Below are positions 61,749 to 64,000 of a stretch of 64,000 bases of DNA, in pieces. A program made the translations under genes and the position numbers. The notes under the pieces were generated by a model that was not told where the DNA came from, made no database searches, and worked only from the letters and a program-made list of their open reading frames with translations. The DNA is from Symbiodinium natans (taxonomy: Eukaryota > Sar > Dinophyceae > Suessiales > Symbiodiniaceae): assembly GCA_905221605.1 (NCBI GenBank), contig CAJNDS010000624.1, positions 617,001-681,000 on the forward strand. Reading direction: 5' to 3'. The first letter of the stretch is position 1. Each line of letters starts with the position of its first letter.

Positions 61749-62040
61749 AGAACCCTTGCCCATTTTGGGTAATAATACCACCAGTCAACCCATTAGACGA
61801 TTATTCCTATACTCCCCCCTACACCTCACCAACTATATCACCACTACTACCCCATTACCAATACCAGTGTAGGAATAACCGATTACCTCATCCATATAAG
61901 CGGAATATTCCTATACTCCCTACTACAATCCCCCAAATATCACCACTACTACCCCATTACCAAGACCAGTATAGGAATAACCAATTACCCTATCCATATT
62001 CCCTAAGGTGGTATTATTACCCAAAATGGGCAAGGGTTCT
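61749..62040. mobile_element. MITE-like element with perfect 33-bp terminal inverted repeats
   Basis: Bases 61749-61781 are the exact reverse complement of 62008-62040 (outer end AGAACCCTTGCCC). The interior is two diverged ~100-bp direct repeats, each containing ATTCCTATACTCCC and, inverted, a GTATAGGAATAACC or GTGTAGGAATAACC end. No target-site duplication is evident and there is no ORF. It lies between exon-like blocks of the plus-strand gene, so it is probably intronic. Confidence 0.8.
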
Positions 62041-62230
62041 CTCATAGATTTTACTAGGTTTAGGGTTCAAGAGTGATGCGCATTATGCCTTGGTGCTGGC
62101 TCAGGCGATTGTTCGACACAACAATATCAAGCAGCATGCTTGCAAACATGTGTGCAACACAAACTGTGCGCACGGTTGTGTGTACCATGCTGACGTGATG
62201 TTGCAATGTTTCCTTTCTGTGCATACTTAG

Positions 62231-62475
62231 TATGGCACAGCTAGCCGCTTCCAGCAATGCTGTTGCGACGCGGGCAAGAAGCGACGAACCCGATTGGGTA
62301 TCCAAACTGGCGCAGGCAGAGTCCAAATGCAACGAACTACACTGCCAGTTGGATGAGGCATTCGAGACAGAGGATCGAGATGAGATGCGCATTCAGCGTT
62401 TACAGGATAAGCTGAATGATGCAAGAAAAGACAAGGAGTGGGTTCAACAGATGCTCCTGAAGTCGAGAGAAGTCC
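62231..62475 (+). CDS. Probable upstream exon of the coiled-coil/HNH-like gene
   Basis: This follows an acceptor ATACTTAG and opens with ATGGCACAG at 62232. It encodes about 80 residues of heptad-rich sequence (EPDWVSKLAQAESK, RIQRLQDKLNDARKDK). Beyond LLKSRE (about 62467) the frame becomes Pro- and Ser-rich and non-coding in appearance, so an intron probably starts there. The next good acceptor is CTACTACAG near 62727, leading into the coiled coil of the next entry. Confidence 0.5.
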
Positions 62476-62609
62476 CTCGCCGATTTCCATCCTTACCTTT
62501 TCCTCTAAGTTCTAGGTTTCCCAGCCCGCTTATCCCCACCACTTAGCCTGTTTTTAGCCCCCTTACGTAGTTCACGCTAGGAGGTTTGGTCCTTGCTAGG
62601 ATTTAATGC

Positions 62610-63710
62610 TTGGATAGTTTGGTGGTTCGGGTGCTTAGGGATTTGGGGTGCATTCGTGAAAACTTGTTGCAGTCTTGCTTCATGCGTGCAAGTGACCTGC
62701 AAAGTCAGGACGCTGTGCTACTACAGAAGTTGGAGAACCTGCGACTGGAAGTGGGCGAGGTCAAGCGCGAGGTCAAGCAGGACTTGGGCGAGGTCAAGCG
62801 CGAGGTCAAGCAGGACTTGGGCGAGGTGAAGCAGGAAGTGGGCGAGGTGAAGCGGATCCAGGAGGTTCAGGGAGATGTTTTGCCCAGGATGGCAAAGCAA
62901 CTATACGGCTTCCGTGCTGCTACCCACTCCACCTTCGATCCCGAGTTTGAAAGCAAGTGCCAAACATATTATAAGACGACTTCATGCATGATTTTGGGTC
63001 AACTTTTTCCAACGTGTCTTCAAGACTGGGGTAAGGATTATTACTTTGGTCCCCATTATTTCCTGCCCGTGGGTGAGCACATCTACAAGAAGAGCATGGA
63101 GAAGGAAGGAAAAGACTTGGGCATCGAGACCACACATCCTCGGAATGGACTGCTTCTGGTAAAGGCTTTGGAGTCACAGTTCCAGGATGGTCACATGGTG
63201 CTGATTCCAGTGGAGGCAGCAGGCGAGCAGTTGTGCAGTGACGCCGGCACTCATTCTGATGCACCAGAACCCGAGACGCAAGTCACACTACAAATCCACG
63301 TTGCCACATCTCTGCATGATGAACCTGTCATGTGGTCGGACAAGAAGCAGAAATTGATCGAGCCGGTTCCTTTTGAAAGACCCATCGTTCAGGAGCCGAA
63401 GGGGAAGGGCAAGAAAACAAACAAGAGCAAGAGCAAGAAGAAAGTCTTGCAGACGCAGCCCATTAGGTTTGGTGACTTGCATCGGCGAAACATCGTCATT
63501 CGCAAACCTTTCATGGCAAGCCTTTACATGCAGGTAGAGTTTGCCCAGGAGCGCCATCATGAATTCCCTGATCCAAAAGATGCCAAGGTTCGTGCCAAGT
63601 TCTTTGACATATGCCAAGATGGCATGAATATCCTCATGCAGCGCTTGTGTCGTGAAGTGGAGCCGAAGCGAGTTCTTCCAGAGGAGGCTGCCTTCGCAGG
63701 CGACACGTAG
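62610..63710 (+). CDS. Coiled-coil protein with a divergent HNH-like domain
   Basis: The open frame is 366 codons, but the first ~40 are probably intronic; coding is clear from QKLENLRLEVGEVK. An 11-residue repeat (GEVKREVKQDL) is encoded by 33-bp tandem repeats near 62755-62840 and forms a coiled coil. The following domain has SCMILG near residue 127, GPHYFLPVGEH near 147 and HPRNGLLLVKALESQF near 176-190, recalling the HNH_2 layout (His-rich turn, then NGLLL and a helix). A basic Lys-rich linker (near 265-280) and a C-terminal domain follow. The stop is TAG at 63708-63710. The nuclease assignment is tentative, because the first His of a canonical AH pair is not in register. Confidence 0.55.
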   Translation: MDSLVVRVLRDLGCIRENLLQSCFMRASDLQSQDAVLLQKLENLRLEVGEVKREVKQDLGEVKREVKQDLGEVKQEVGEVKRIQEVQGDVLPRMAKQLYGFRAATHSTFDPEFESKCQTYYKTTSCMILGQLFPTCLQDWGKDYYFGPHYFLPVGEHIYKKSMEKEGKDLGIETTHPRNGLLLVKALESQFQDGHMVLIPVEAAGEQLCSDAGTHSDAPEPETQVTLQIHVATSLHDEPVMWSDKKQKLIEPVPFERPIVQEPKGKGKKTNKSKSKKKVLQTQPIRFGDLHRRNIVIRKPFMASLYMQVEFAQERHHEFPDPKDAKVRAKFFDICQDGMNILMQRLCREVEPKRVLPEEAAFAGDT

Positions 63711-64000
63711 ACATGTTCAGACTGGGCGCTGTGATTCTCAATTGGTCCACGTGTGTCCGCATGTGTTAGAGTTTCACCTGCTGCCAAAGCATTCGGCATG
63801 CTCGCGGATGGTAAAACACTGTCGCTAGATGAAGGTCGTGGGCAGTTTTGTATGCTCGAACCCTGCCCCCCTAGGAAAGCCATATACACAACACAATCAC
63901 AGCGAAGCACAAATGGACGCACAAACAAGTTTGACACACATGGTGTAGGGAGTTTTGGGGCGTTTATTTGTATTAAATATTAAAACATTGATACATATTA
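63711..64000. other. 3' flank of the coiled-coil gene
   Basis: No ORF of note. It becomes AT-rich near the window end. No AAUAAA-type signal was assigned. Confidence 0.4.

Overview
The window looks like nuclear DNA of a dinoflagellate, most likely Symbiodiniaceae or a relative. The reasons are: fragments matching the 3' end of the dinoflagellate spliced leader at the 5' ends of retroelements; intronless LINE and copia elements with dinoflagellate-like layouts; a membrane gene carrying calcium-loop repeats; and short exon-like blocks with GT donors in the right-hand part. No bacterial operons, rRNA or tRNA genes were seen.

Layout. From 1 to about 48.4 kb the window is almost entirely retroelements, all with their sense strand on minus, stacked head-to-tail. 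Boundaries are marked by one of two 13-bp words, AGGTGAATTTTAC (W1) or AACCAGGACTTTC (W2). From left to right: a chimeric region with a 156-codon ORF (1-1703); a 2.1-kb non-coding unit E1; a mixed block (3782-5299) joined to E2; E3; an element with a 305-aa ORF (9.5-12.0 kb); a complete three-ORF LINE, LINE-A (12.0-20.4 kb); E4; E5; a 5'-truncated LINE-B copy (24.7-28.6 kb); E6; E7; a full-length LINE-B (32.85-41.3 kb); and an LTR-less, broken Ty1/copia polyprotein (41.3-48.35 kb).

Both LINE families have the order ORF1 (Cys-rich motif plus coiled coil), ORF2 (APE endonuclease, reverse transcriptase, zinc finger, RNase H, C-terminal Cys motifs) and ORF3. ORF3 reads as a protein-kinase-like fold with the Lys, Glu, D-x4-N and second Asp landmarks in place. 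The E units carry the ends of LINE-A but no ORF that survives between copies, so they look like non-autonomous partners moved by the LINE-A enzyme.

From 48.36 to 50.75 kb there is satellite DNA: G6CTTAA-type arrays, a ~130-bp AT-rich tandem repeat, a second ~130-bp GC-rich repeat, and a ~57-bp minisatellite related to one inside the copia polyprotein. A copia gag fragment (50.75-51.3 kb) abuts a broken plus-strand gene (51.3-55.2 kb) for a membrane protein with nine D-x-D-x-D-G repeats, EGF-like and Cys-rich modules, membrane helices and a cytosolic domain. From 55.2 to 64 kb the DNA has lower repeat content, with exon-like blocks on both strands, a coiled-coil/HNH-like gene (about 62.2-63.7 kb), a 292-bp element with perfect 33-bp terminal inverted repeats, and simple-sequence tracts.

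Two short motifs pervade the left half: a hairpin-like CCTCAGC...GCGAGGCC word, found even in frame inside the LINE-A ORFs, and TTCTCGC-N-CTTACT-N-ACC, whose minus strand resembles a 5' splice site.
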